Part shown: one piece after another, positions 26,442 to 34,513 of the stretch
Layout of the letters: each line of letters starts with the position of its first letter
Position numbering within the stretch: the stretch's first letter is position 1
From: an uncultured bacterium
GTDB lineage: Bacteria; Verrucomicrobiota; Kiritimatiellia; CAIKKV01; CAITUY01
Length of the DNA: 39,163 bases
Direction: 5' to 3'
Assembly: GCA_903895695.1 (NCBI GenBank)
Contig: CAITUY010000130.1
Location: forward strand, 1-39,163
Program-made: the position numbers and the translations under genes
Notes under the pieces: generated by a model
Databases searched by the model: none
The model's input: only the letters and a program-made list of their open reading frames with translations
Told to the model about the DNA's origin: nothing

Positions 26442-27884
26442 ATGTCCACCGCAGTCCCGCTTCCTCGTCGTTCACCCGAATCCCAAGGCATTTCGTCCGC
26501 GCGCATCCTGGACTTCATCAATGCCGTGGAAGACAACAAGCTCGAATTCCACGGCTTCATGCTCGTGCGCCACGGCAACGTGGTTGCCGAGGCGTGGTGG
26601 CCGCCTTACGAGGCGGAACAGCCCCACCTGCTCTATTCGTTCAGCAAGAGTTTCACCTCCACGGCCGCTGGACTGGCCATCGACGAGGGGCGCTTCTCGC
26701 TGGATGACCGCGTGACCGCCTTCTTCCCCGACGATCTGCCCGCCGAGGTGTCGCCCAACCTGGCCGCGATGAAGGTGCGGCACCTGCTTTCGATGGCCAC
26801 CGGCCACACGGAGGAACCCTCGCGCCCTTCGGCCAACTGGGTTCGTGCCTTTCTCGAGAAGCCGGTGACTAAGGAACCCGGGACACACTTCCTGTACAAC
26901 TCAATGGCGACCTACATGGTCTCGGCGATCGTCCAGAAGATGACCGGGCAGCGCGTCACAGATTACCTCGACTCGCGCCTCTTCCAGCCGCTGGGCATCG
27001 TCAAGCTGCACTCCGAACGCTGCCCGCGCGGGTTCGACATCGGCGGCTGGGGCATGAGCGCCAGGACCGAGGACATGGCCAAACTCGTCCAGCTCTACCT
27101 GCAGCGCGGCGTGTGGAACGGCGAACGCCTGCTGAGCGAGACGTGGGTCGAAGCGGCGACGTCGAAGCAGGTCTCCAACGGCGTCACCCCGGAGAGTGAC
27201 TGGTGCCAGGGCTATGGATTTCAGTTCTGGCGCAGTAGGTACGGTTGTTTCCGCGGCGATGGCGCCTTTGGGCAATATGGCGTCGCGATGCCCGCGCAAG
27301 ATGCGGTGGTCGCGATCACGAGCTTCGTCGGCGATATGCAGAAGCCGCTCAATCTGGTTTGGCAGCACCTGCTTCCCGCGATGGAGACGCGTCCGTTTCC
27401 GGAGAACCCCGCCGCACAGAGGGAACTCGCGGAACGGTTCGCAGGATTGGCCGTGCCGGCGCCCCGCGGCCGGAAGAGCTCGCCTCTCGTCGCGAGCGTC
27501 TCCGGCAAGACGTATCGCTTCGAACCGAACGACCAGAAGCTCGCTGCGATCAGGTATGATTTCGGGACGGACGATGGCCGACTGACAATCACCGACGACC
27601 GCGGCGTCCATGCGATTGACGTGGGCTATGGCCGCTGGAAGAACGGGTCAACGACGTACAAGTCGGGCTTTCTGCACGGCTGCGAATTTCTGCGGACGGC
27701 TGCAAATGGGGGCTGGACGAACGAGACCACGTTTACGTTCAAGCTGGCCCTCAATAACACGCCCTTCTGCCCCGTGTTCACGTGTACGTTCCACGATCAG
27801 GGCGTGACGTTCGACATGCAGGGCCCCATCGGGTTCGGCGCAAGCGAACGCCCGAAGCTGGAAGGTCGGCTAGCAGCCTGTTGA
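26442..27884 (+). CDS. Beta-lactamase-fold serine hydrolase (class C-related)
   Basis: Penicillin-binding-protein-like serine hydrolase, probably an esterase or peptidase. ATG 26442 gives 480 residues. The SxxK motif is SFSK (Ser66, Lys69) and the second motif is FLYNSMATY (Tyr152). The sequence VRHLLSMATGHTEEP is also typical of the family. A C-terminal domain (from about 355) has the beta pattern seen in long family members. There is no signal peptide, which argues against a role in cell-wall work or drug resistance. The last four residues and the TGA stop come from the left arm of the following inverted-repeat element. Confidence 0.85.
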   Translation: MSTAVPLPRRSPESQGISSARILDFINAVEDNKLEFHGFMLVRHGNVVAEAWWPPYEAEQPHLLYSFSKSFTSTAAGLAIDEGRFSLDDRVTAFFPDDLPAEVSPNLAAMKVRHLLSMATGHTEEPSRPSANWVRAFLEKPVTKEPGTHFLYNSMATYMVSAIVQKMTGQRVTDYLDSRLFQPLGIVKLHSERCPRGFDIGGWGMSARTEDMAKLVQLYLQRGVWNGERLLSETWVEAATSKQVSNGVTPESDWCQGYGFQFWRSRYGCFRGDGAFGQYGVAMPAQDAVVAITSFVGDMQKPLNLVWQHLLPAMETRPFPENPAAQRELAERFAGLAVPAPRGRKSSPLVASVSGKTYRFEPNDQKLAAIRYDFGTDDGRLTITDDRGVHAIDVGYGRWKNGSTTYKSGFLHGCEFLRTAANGGWTNETTFTFKLALNNTPFCPVFTCTFHDQGVTFDMQGPIGFGASERPKLEGRLAAC

Positions 27885-28009
27885 AAAAGGCTGGAGCCCT
27901 CTTCAGTGGCCGCGCCCGTGAGGGCGTGGTCCCGCGATTTGCAGGTATCTCGCACAGTTGTCCACCGCCTTACGGCGGCGGCCACGTCTTTTTCAACGGG
28001 CTGCTAGCC
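27868..28009. mobile_element. 142-base MITE-like element with 22-bp inverted ends
   Basis: The left end (27868-27889, GGCTAGCAGCCTG...) and the right end (27988-28009) are inverted copies matching at 21 of 22 bases. Shorter inner matches (GTGGCCGC near 27917, GCGGCCAC near 27978) suggest a larger folded structure. It has no transposase and no open frame of note. Its left arm overlaps the last codons of the serine hydrolase and its right arm reaches to within a few bases of the stop of the converging glycyl radical enzyme. As RNA it could also act as a bidirectional terminator, since both arms contain a T5/A5 run. Confidence 0.6.
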
Positions 28010-28011
28010 CC

Positions 28012-30144
28012 CTAACCCAACGTATACTCAGTGCGCTTGATGACTTCTTGCTTGAGCTCAGGGGAGAGCCGGTTGAAGTAAGTGGAATACCCGCCGATGC
28101 GGACAATGAGGCCCTCGTGCTGCTCCGGGTGCACAAGCGCGTCCTCGAGTTCCGCGCGGTCCACAACCGAAATCTGCACCTGCAATCCACCGAGTTGGAA
28201 ATAGGTTTCGATCAAGGCGCGGAGCTTCTGGCGGGCCGCGGGGCTGGCGAGCGTGGATTTCGAGAAACGCATGTTCAGCACGGGTGTGCCGATGGCCAGC
28301 CGCTGCGGCAAGCGCGCTACGCTGCGCAACAGGGAGGTAGGGCCGTGGGTATCCCGGCCCTGCATCGGCCCGGCCGAATCGGCCAGCGGCTCCCCGGCCC
28401 GGCGGCCGTCGGGCGTCGCACCGACCGCCTGACCGGCCCAGGCATAAGTCTCGAACATGATGTGCGCCGGCACAAAACGTCCGCCGCGGGCACAAGGAAA
28501 CGCCCGGATCTCGCGATAGACGAAGTCCGCGACATCCGCCGCGAGCCCGTCGACGCCAGGGTGATCGTTGCCGTACTTTGGAGCCGCGCCCAATCGCAGA
28601 CGCAGGCCCTCATGGCCTCTGAAATTGCGTTCCAAGACATCGCGTAGCTGGCGCGGCGTGACGGCCTGATCGTCGAACACCACGGCGCGCAACGCCGCCA
28701 GCGAGTCCGCGACATTCGCCAGGCCCGCGACGTTGACGACCGACCAGTTATAGCGCGCCCCGCCTGCGTTGAAGTCCCGGCCGCGGTCCACACAGTCATC
28801 CATCAGCAGCGAGCGGATCGGCTGCGGCCGGTGAAGCGCCCGGGCTGCGAAATAGTCGTTCACCTGACCCAGCACTTCGCGGATCACATCACGCAGGTCG
28901 CCCTTTAGAGCTGTCATTACCTGGTCAAAGGTCACCGCGTCGTCGGCCAACACTCGGCGAAGCGTGTCGGTCAGCACAAGCGGAAGGTTAAACCCGGCAT
29001 CTAATGAACCGACATTCGAACAGCCATGGATCATGGTTTCCGTGCAGCCGCCGCCGTTCCACTGCACGAGGTCGGCCTCGGTCAGGCCGAGGTCAGACTC
29101 GCGCAGGCCGGCTAGGTACTGCACTTCGTTGTAGAACGCGGGCTGGCCGTTCCCCGACGCCAGGGAATCGAATGCGGCTTCCCAAAGGGGATCAGGCATA
29201 TCGGGCCGGATACGCAATTCGAGCGAGGGGCGGTAGCGACCGTGGGTCGCGGCCAGCATGATCTCGGTCATGGCTCCGTAGGCCGAAGAGCCATCGGAAT
29301 GCGAGCCGCCGATGGCAGCGCTCCAGCCGGCGTTGGCGCTGACGTTATCGGCGAACTCACCCAGGAGGGCGATGGCGGCGGCACGATCGGGTGCCGCTTG
29401 GTAGTAGGGACTCAGCACCGCATCAAGGCGGCCGGGGTTATCGCAGTCGTCCAGGTAGTAGACGAAATTGTAACCCACCATGACCTCGTAAAATGAACGG
29501 GCAGGCTGGAATGGCACGCGGGAGAGCGCGGCGATAAGGCGGTCGCGCTGGCCGTTAAACGGAGGGCTTGCGCGCAGGTACTCCAGTACGCGGGCATGCC
29601 AGGCGCGGATGCCAGCCAGCAGATCAATGAGCCCGGCATGGAACGCCCGAGTCGATTCATCAGCGGATCGGTCCAGGCCCGCGCACACCCGGGCCTCGTA
29701 AGCGTCGAGGCCCTCGGCCAGCACGCGACCATAGTTGACGATCGCATGGGTGTAGCCCGCGCCACCGACGCTGTGCGCAACGGCGCCGCCTCTCAAACAC
29801 TGGATCTTCCCGGCCTCCTCGTCGGCGAGCCGTTGAAGGCGTTGAAAGGTCTCTGCCGTGCTCGCGTCCCAATGCGGCCGGCGTTCATCAAAGGCCCCCT
29901 GGTCCCAACGAAAGGTGAATGCATTCCAGGGCGCCATGATCGCGGTTGTGCCCGCACGAAGGCCTCCGGGGTATAACTGCCCTCCGCCGTAGACGGCAAG
30001 CGGGGCCTGCTCGAACCAGCGGCGATAGGCGCGGGCGCAACGTCCAAACGGCGCAGCCTCGGGGCATTCGCAGAATCCCGCAGCGAACGGTTCGCCCGCT
30101 TTCAGAAGCAGCCCGGCATCGGGAAATGAATTTGCAGTATCCAT
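28012..30144 (-). CDS. Glycyl radical enzyme (PFL-like dehydratase/lyase type)
   Basis: Oxygen-sensitive radical enzyme of the pyruvate formate-lyase superfamily. ATG 30144 gives 710 residues; a TTG at 30171 is a longer option. The N-terminal PFL domain contains YGGGQLYPGG and GGAGYTHAIVNYGRVLAEGLDAY. The thiyl site is GGGCTETM with Cys367 and Glu369, the CxE arrangement of dehydratases and C-X lyases rather than the Cys-Cys of pyruvate formate-lyase. The radical site is VRIGGYSTYF with Gly685, 25 residues from the end. No radical-SAM activase lies in the window. The substrate is unknown; a diol or other sugar-derived compound would fit the neighbours. Confidence 0.9.
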   Translation of the reverse strand: MDTANSFPDAGLLLKAGEPFAAGFCECPEAAPFGRCARAYRRWFEQAPLAVYGGGQLYPGGLRAGTTAIMAPWNAFTFRWDQGAFDERRPHWDASTAETFQRLQRLADEEAGKIQCLRGGAVAHSVGGAGYTHAIVNYGRVLAEGLDAYEARVCAGLDRSADESTRAFHAGLIDLLAGIRAWHARVLEYLRASPPFNGQRDRLIAALSRVPFQPARSFYEVMVGYNFVYYLDDCDNPGRLDAVLSPYYQAAPDRAAAIALLGEFADNVSANAGWSAAIGGSHSDGSSAYGAMTEIMLAATHGRYRPSLELRIRPDMPDPLWEAAFDSLASGNGQPAFYNEVQYLAGLRESDLGLTEADLVQWNGGGCTETMIHGCSNVGSLDAGFNLPLVLTDTLRRVLADDAVTFDQVMTALKGDLRDVIREVLGQVNDYFAARALHRPQPIRSLLMDDCVDRGRDFNAGGARYNWSVVNVAGLANVADSLAALRAVVFDDQAVTPRQLRDVLERNFRGHEGLRLRLGAAPKYGNDHPGVDGLAADVADFVYREIRAFPCARGGRFVPAHIMFETYAWAGQAVGATPDGRRAGEPLADSAGPMQGRDTHGPTSLLRSVARLPQRLAIGTPVLNMRFSKSTLASPAARQKLRALIETYFQLGGLQVQISVVDRAELEDALVHPEQHEGLIVRIGGYSTYFNRLSPELKQEVIKRTEYTLG

Positions 30145-30435
30145 GGCGCCAATGACTCGATCGCCGGCCAAGATAGCCCAGAGTGAGCCGAGGGAGTAGC
30201 GGATTCTGATTCCGGCCTGCAGCCACCGCGCTCATCAGCCCATTGGCCGATCTTCACAAAAGCCCTTGCAGGCGGCGTTAGGGCGTGTTAGGCATACGCG
30301 CTAGTTAACTGGTGCTACGTGTCAGGGCGAATAGCAAAAAGCCAAACCCATGCGACCACCGTTGTCTGATCCACGTGGCACGACTGAAATGCCGGGCCAT
30401 CCGGCGATGCGGCTGCGCCCAGTGCCGATGAGACC
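30145..30435. other. Divergent intergenic region, glycyl radical enzyme / kinase
   Basis: These 291 bases separate two divergent genes and so should hold both promoters. I see only weak candidates. On the plus strand, TTGCAG (30266-30271) and TAGGCA (30289-30294) are 17 bases apart. On the minus strand a TATCTT lies near 30177-30172 without a clear -35 box. No hairpin, repeat or small gene is evident. Confidence 0.3.
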
Positions 30436-33400
30436 ATGAAGTTTGCTTGTCCATCGTGCGGGCAGCACCTCGACTGCGACACGGCATATGCCGGGCGGGT
30501 CGTCAAATGCCCACATTGCTCCGCCTCGATGGCCATCCCCGCGCTTGTGGCCGGCGCCGACCAACCGGAACCGACCCTATCCCAAGTGCAACGAACAGTG
30601 GAATCCGCCGTCGGCCAGGCGGGGAAGACCATCTCGCAGTACATGGTCGAACGCAATCTGGAGGGCGGCGTCCAACTGGATGCCTCGGACTCCAGGAAGA
30701 CGGCCTCCTCGATCCTCACGGCCGAACAGGGCCGCAAGTACCTGCTGGGCGGCGTGGTAGCCACGGGCGGCATGGGCGCGATCCTGGATGCCAGGGACGT
30801 GAACCTCCGCCGCGCCATCGCCATGAAGATCCTCCTGGACCCCAACCAGGCCGGCAATGAGGACATCCTCCGGTTCATAGAGGAGGCGCAGGTCACCTCA
30901 CAACTGGAACACCCTTCCATTGTGCCGGTGCACGAACTGGGGCTGGATGCCGGCGGCAACGTATTCTACACCATGAAGTTCGTGCGCGGCGTCACCCTGA
31001 AAGACGTCCTGCAGGACCTTGCCAAAGGCGACGGGGCTACGCTGGCAAACTACTCGCTCGTCCGTCTCTTGACTGTCTTCTCAAAGGTCTGCGATGCGAT
31101 GGCCTTCGCGCACTCCAAGGGCGTGATCCACCGCGACCTCAAACCCGAGAACATCATGGTGGGCGAGTACGGCGAAGTGCTGGTCATGGACTGGGGCCTG
31201 GCAAAGGTGCTGGGCAGCAAGCTGGATGGCGGCCGGCAGAGGCAGGACGAGGGAGCGAAAGAGAGTGTTCCCGCACACCGCGTACCGCAGGCCGCGCCCG
31301 ACGTGCAGTCTGTCCGGCAGGACAACGGCACGGAGTCGTTACGGACGCTGATGGGATCGGTGATGGGGACGCCGGCATTCATGTCGCCCGAACAGGCCCA
31401 GGGCGCCGTCGAGGAACTGGATGCGCGCAGCGACGTCTATGCCCTGGGCGCGATCTTGTACAATATTCTGACCTTGCGGCCGCCGGTAGATGGGAAAGAC
31501 ACCAATGCGTTGCTGGAAAACGTCATAGCTGGGCGCATCGCGCACCCGACCACGCACGCCAAGGCGACCGGACCTGCCTGGATGAAAGCGATGCCGGAGT
31601 CCCTGTGCGCCGTGGCGATGAAAGCACTCTCGCTCAGGGCAGCCGACCGGTACCCTTCGGTACGCGAACTACAAAAAGACATTGATGCGTACCTGAATGG
31701 GTTCGCCACGGCGGCCGAGAATGCGGGCCTGTGGAAGCAGGTGAAGCTATTCGCCAAACGACACAAAGCCGAGTGCGCGGTCGGGGCCGTTGCCTTGGCG
31801 ATCCTGTTGGGTATCGGCGCGATGTCGTTGCTGAAGATCGTGGCCAGCGAGCGCCGGGCCGTAGCGGCGCTCACCGCCTTCAAGACCGAACAAGCCCGCA
31901 GACTATCGGAACGGAAGGTGAGCGCGGGCGCCTTCGTTCGCGCGGCTCTACTGGCCGTCAACACCGGCGAAATCGACGACGCCCTGGCTCAACTAGCCGT
32001 TGCCCTGGAGAGTGACCCGACACTGGCAGAAGCTCGTTTGTTGAAGGCCGAGATTCTGGCTGTCCGCAGGGACTGTGCCGGTGCTCTCATCGAACTGGAG
32101 GCCTGCCTGAAGGTCAAACCCGATGATGCCGGGGCCCGCCGCTTGCAGCCGATATGCCAGCAAGCCGTGAACGACGGGTTCACGTCAAAGACCCGCACGG
32201 CGGTTCAGGATTATTGCCTGGCGACCGGTCGGTCGGCACTGGCGCGATCCCTGGCCAATTCGGGAAACGACGAGTTCAATCTATACGCCAAGCAACTGGA
32301 AGCGGCTTGGCCGGGCTCGAAGGGGGGCCTGACTAAGACACAGGACGGAAAGTACGCGCTGACTCTGCCGTCGAACCTCACGATCACGAGTTTCGAACCT
32401 CTTCGCGGCATGAAACTGAGTCGCCTGAGCGTGGTGTCTCAGCACAAAGTGCAGGACCTTACGCCGTTGAAAGGTATGCCGCTGGAATACCTGCAACTCT
32501 TTCGTTGTACAAACATCCGCGACCTGACGCCCCTGCATGGAATGCCGATTTCTGACCTCGATATACAGAGATGTCCGTCCCTCGTAAGTCTGACGCCCTT
32601 GGCTGCGTGCCCCTTGAGACGGTTGTGCTGCGCCGAGTGCAGCGAACTACGCGACATCTCTGTACTTCGGGGCATGAAACTAGAGGTGTTGGATATAGGA
32701 AACACACGTGTTACAGACCTGTCAATCTTGGTCGGCATGCCATTGGTTGACCTGGACTTGTCTTGGTTAGACGCACATGATCTGGAAGTTCTCCGAACTC
32801 TGCCACTGCAGCGCCTGTGTGTAACGGGACCGCCAGGCTCCACACGTAAGCGTTGGGTATTGGACTTGTCTCCACTGCACGGGAAGACTCTACGGTATCT
32901 CAACCTCACGCACACGGGGACCACCGACTTGTCTCCGCTACGCGGCATGCCGCTGCAGACCCTGATGATCACTGACACGCAGGTCACCGATCTGTCGCCG
33001 TTACGAGGCATGCCGATAGAGAAGTTGTGGGTCAGCGGTGACGGTGTTCGTGACATTTCACCGCTTATCGGAATGCCAATCAAGGAATTCACATGGTCGA
33101 TGGGCCATGTCACTCAATCGAACCTGCAAGTTATCGCCGGCCTGCCATTGCAGGCACTGTCGCTGGTCTACAGCGATGTTTCGGACTTGTCGCCGTTGAC
33201 ATCCTTGAAGAACCTTCAGTATCTCGATGTCGGCGCTTGCACTCGAGTTAGTGACTTATCCCCGTTGCGCGGCATCCGCCTTTCTCAGTTGAACATAACG
33301 GGAACTCAGGTCACCGACATCTCTCCGTTGGCTGGCGGCACGATCAGAGACTCACTCAAGTTCTCTCCTTCTGCGATCACCAACGGCATGGCACTCCTGC

Positions 33401-33540
33401 GAAATATGCAGGTCGGATACATTAACAGCCTCAACTCCGCGGACTTCTGGAAGCGGTACGACGCCGGCGAGTTCCGAAAAATTGACTATCCGATGTCAGC
33501 CACAAACGGCACGCCAGACCTTCCCGTCTTCAAGGAGTGA
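30436..33540 (+). CDS. Membrane Ser/Thr kinase with zinc ribbon, TPR-like and LRR domains
   Basis: A 1034-residue Hanks-type kinase. An N-terminal zinc ribbon has CPSC (5-8) and CPHC (25-28). The kinase domain (about 102-415) has a glycine loop ATGGMG, Lys131, HRDLKPEN with catalytic Asp234, DWG (Asp252) and GTPAFMSPEQ. One membrane helix lies at about 447-467. A TPR-like region follows (about 497-570), then about 15 leucine-rich repeats of 22-23 residues (about 653-970), many with the core DLSPLRGMPL. The LRRs would face the periplasm as sensor or binding surface. The domain set is typical of PVC bacteria. The target is unknown. Confidence 0.92.
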   Translation: MKFACPSCGQHLDCDTAYAGRVVKCPHCSASMAIPALVAGADQPEPTLSQVQRTVESAVGQAGKTISQYMVERNLEGGVQLDASDSRKTASSILTAEQGRKYLLGGVVATGGMGAILDARDVNLRRAIAMKILLDPNQAGNEDILRFIEEAQVTSQLEHPSIVPVHELGLDAGGNVFYTMKFVRGVTLKDVLQDLAKGDGATLANYSLVRLLTVFSKVCDAMAFAHSKGVIHRDLKPENIMVGEYGEVLVMDWGLAKVLGSKLDGGRQRQDEGAKESVPAHRVPQAAPDVQSVRQDNGTESLRTLMGSVMGTPAFMSPEQAQGAVEELDARSDVYALGAILYNILTLRPPVDGKDTNALLENVIAGRIAHPTTHAKATGPAWMKAMPESLCAVAMKALSLRAADRYPSVRELQKDIDAYLNGFATAAENAGLWKQVKLFAKRHKAECAVGAVALAILLGIGAMSLLKIVASERRAVAALTAFKTEQARRLSERKVSAGAFVRAALLAVNTGEIDDALAQLAVALESDPTLAEARLLKAEILAVRRDCAGALIELEACLKVKPDDAGARRLQPICQQAVNDGFTSKTRTAVQDYCLATGRSALARSLANSGNDEFNLYAKQLEAAWPGSKGGLTKTQDGKYALTLPSNLTITSFEPLRGMKLSRLSVVSQHKVQDLTPLKGMPLEYLQLFRCTNIRDLTPLHGMPISDLDIQRCPSLVSLTPLAACPLRRLCCAECSELRDISVLRGMKLEVLDIGNTRVTDLSILVGMPLVDLDLSWLDAHDLEVLRTLPLQRLCVTGPPGSTRKRWVLDLSPLHGKTLRYLNLTHTGTTDLSPLRGMPLQTLMITDTQVTDLSPLRGMPIEKLWVSGDGVRDISPLIGMPIKEFTWSMGHVTQSNLQVIAGLPLQALSLVYSDVSDLSPLTSLKNLQYLDVGACTRVSDLSPLRGIRLSQLNITGTQVTDISPLAGGTIRDSLKFSPSAITNGMALLRNMQVGYINSLNSADFWKRYDAGEFRKIDYPMSATNGTPDLPVFKE

Positions 33541-33702
33541 AGACCGGGCCAACCGGAACGCCAACCGCCCGCCGGCAATTCGAGCGCAAGCCTTTCCGCT
33601 TGCATGCCTCGGGTTCCTATGCTTTCATACATCGGAGCCCGATGCATCACTGGCTGTCGAGAGCCGGCGCGTGAATATACCCGACACGAAGGAGGACGGA
33701 CC

Positions 33703-34041
33703 ATGGAGCTTTCGCAAGAAATGATAAAAGGAACCATCGTGCCGGTCATGCTGAAACTGCTCGCGGAGCGGCCGATGTACGGTTACGAACTCGTCAAGAT
33801 TGTCAACGAACGGACGTCCAATGCACTCCAGTGGAAGGAAGGGACCCTCTACCCCTGGCTGCACCGGTTGGAGTCGGACGGACTCATCCGCGGCGAGTGG
33901 GGCGCGGCCGACAACGGCCGACAACGCAAGTATTACCGCATCACGCGCAAAGGTACCGCGGCCCTGACGAAGACCGTTCACGAGTGGGCCTCCCTCTCGT
34001 CCGCCGTGAACGCCATCCTGCGGGCGCCAAGCGTCGCGTGA
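33703..34041 (+). CDS. PadR-family transcriptional regulator
   Basis: Small winged-helix DNA-binding regulator. ATG 33703 has a strong AAGGAGGA upstream and gives 112 residues. The PadR core is clear: MLKLLAERPMYGYELVKIV, then TSNALQWKEGTLYPWLHRLESDGLI and the wing RKYYRITRKGTAALTK. The C-terminal dimerisation helix is short, as in subfamily 2. PadR genes of this type are often followed by a gene for a permease-prefix membrane protein, as here, and are likely to control that operon. Confidence 0.92.
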   Translation: MELSQEMIKGTIVPVMLKLLAERPMYGYELVKIVNERTSNALQWKEGTLYPWLHRLESDGLIRGEWGAADNGRQRKYYRITRKGTAALTKTVHEWASLSSAVNAILRAPSVA

Positions 34042-34047
34042 AATCCA

Positions 34048-34130
34048 ACTACGAAATACGCGAAACGCGCGAAAGCAATCCGCTCCCGGCACATCACCTG
34101 TTCTCGTGCCTTTCGAGTATTTCGTGGTTT
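34048..34130. repeat. Inverted CGAAATAC/CGAAA repeat between padR and the membrane protein
   Basis: ACGAAATACGCGAAACGCGC (from 34051) and its inverted counterpart at about 34101-34130 (TTCTCGTGCCTTTCGAG followed by TATTTCGTGG) can fold into one imperfect hairpin that fills the 109-base gap. The element lies just upstream of the GGGAGG ribosome site of the next gene. It looks like another dispersed repeat family. Confidence 0.55.
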
Positions 34131-34150
34131 CCTGACCGGGAGGCTTCATC

Positions 34151-34513
34151 ATGAACCGACCACCCCGAATCTCCGCCTACCTGGACGCCGTGACCGCCAG
34201 CCTGGAAGGCGACGACGAACTGCGGCTCGACGTGCGCGCAGAACTGGCCGCGCATCTCGATGAAGCGACGGCCCGGTTCGAGTCCGAAGGCCATTCGCCC
34301 GAAGAGAGCGCCGAACTGGCCATCAAGTCGTTGGGCCCGGCCGCCGACTACGCCGGCGACCTCGTGGCCGCTAACCGCGGCCGCATGCGGCTGCGGGGCC
34401 ACATCCGATTACTCCTTCGCGCACTGGTCGTCCCGGCAGCTATCGTGGCGGCCCTGATCTCGGTGCGCGGTATATGTATGGCCATCAGCTGGGCGCCACA
34501 GTCGATCTGGTGA
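34151..34513 (+). CDS. Permease-prefix-domain protein, N-terminal part (likely frameshifted)
   Basis: The 120 residues hold a helical permease-prefix-like domain (ISAYLDAVTASLEGDDELRLDVRAELAAHLDE ... LAIKSLGPAADYAGDL) and the start of a membrane helix (LLRALVVPAAIVAALISV). The frame then ends after an unlikely tail. A good GGGAGG precedes ATG 34151. The next frame, beginning within its last 40 bases, continues like the missing rest of the protein. I believe the two make one gene broken by loss of one base near 34455-34475, by mutation or assembly error. It is cotranscribed with the PadR gene. Confidence 0.7.
   Translation: MNRPPRISAYLDAVTASLEGDDELRLDVRAELAAHLDEATARFESEGHSPEESAELAIKSLGPAADYAGDLVAANRGRMRLRGHIRLLLRALVVPAAIVAALISVRGICMAISWAPQSIW

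Noticed and set aside
26442..27884. Antibiotic-resistance beta-lactamase
   Set aside because: The fold motifs are present but there is no signal peptide. The protein is longer than class C enzymes and sits with sugar-processing genes, so an esterase or peptidase is more likely.
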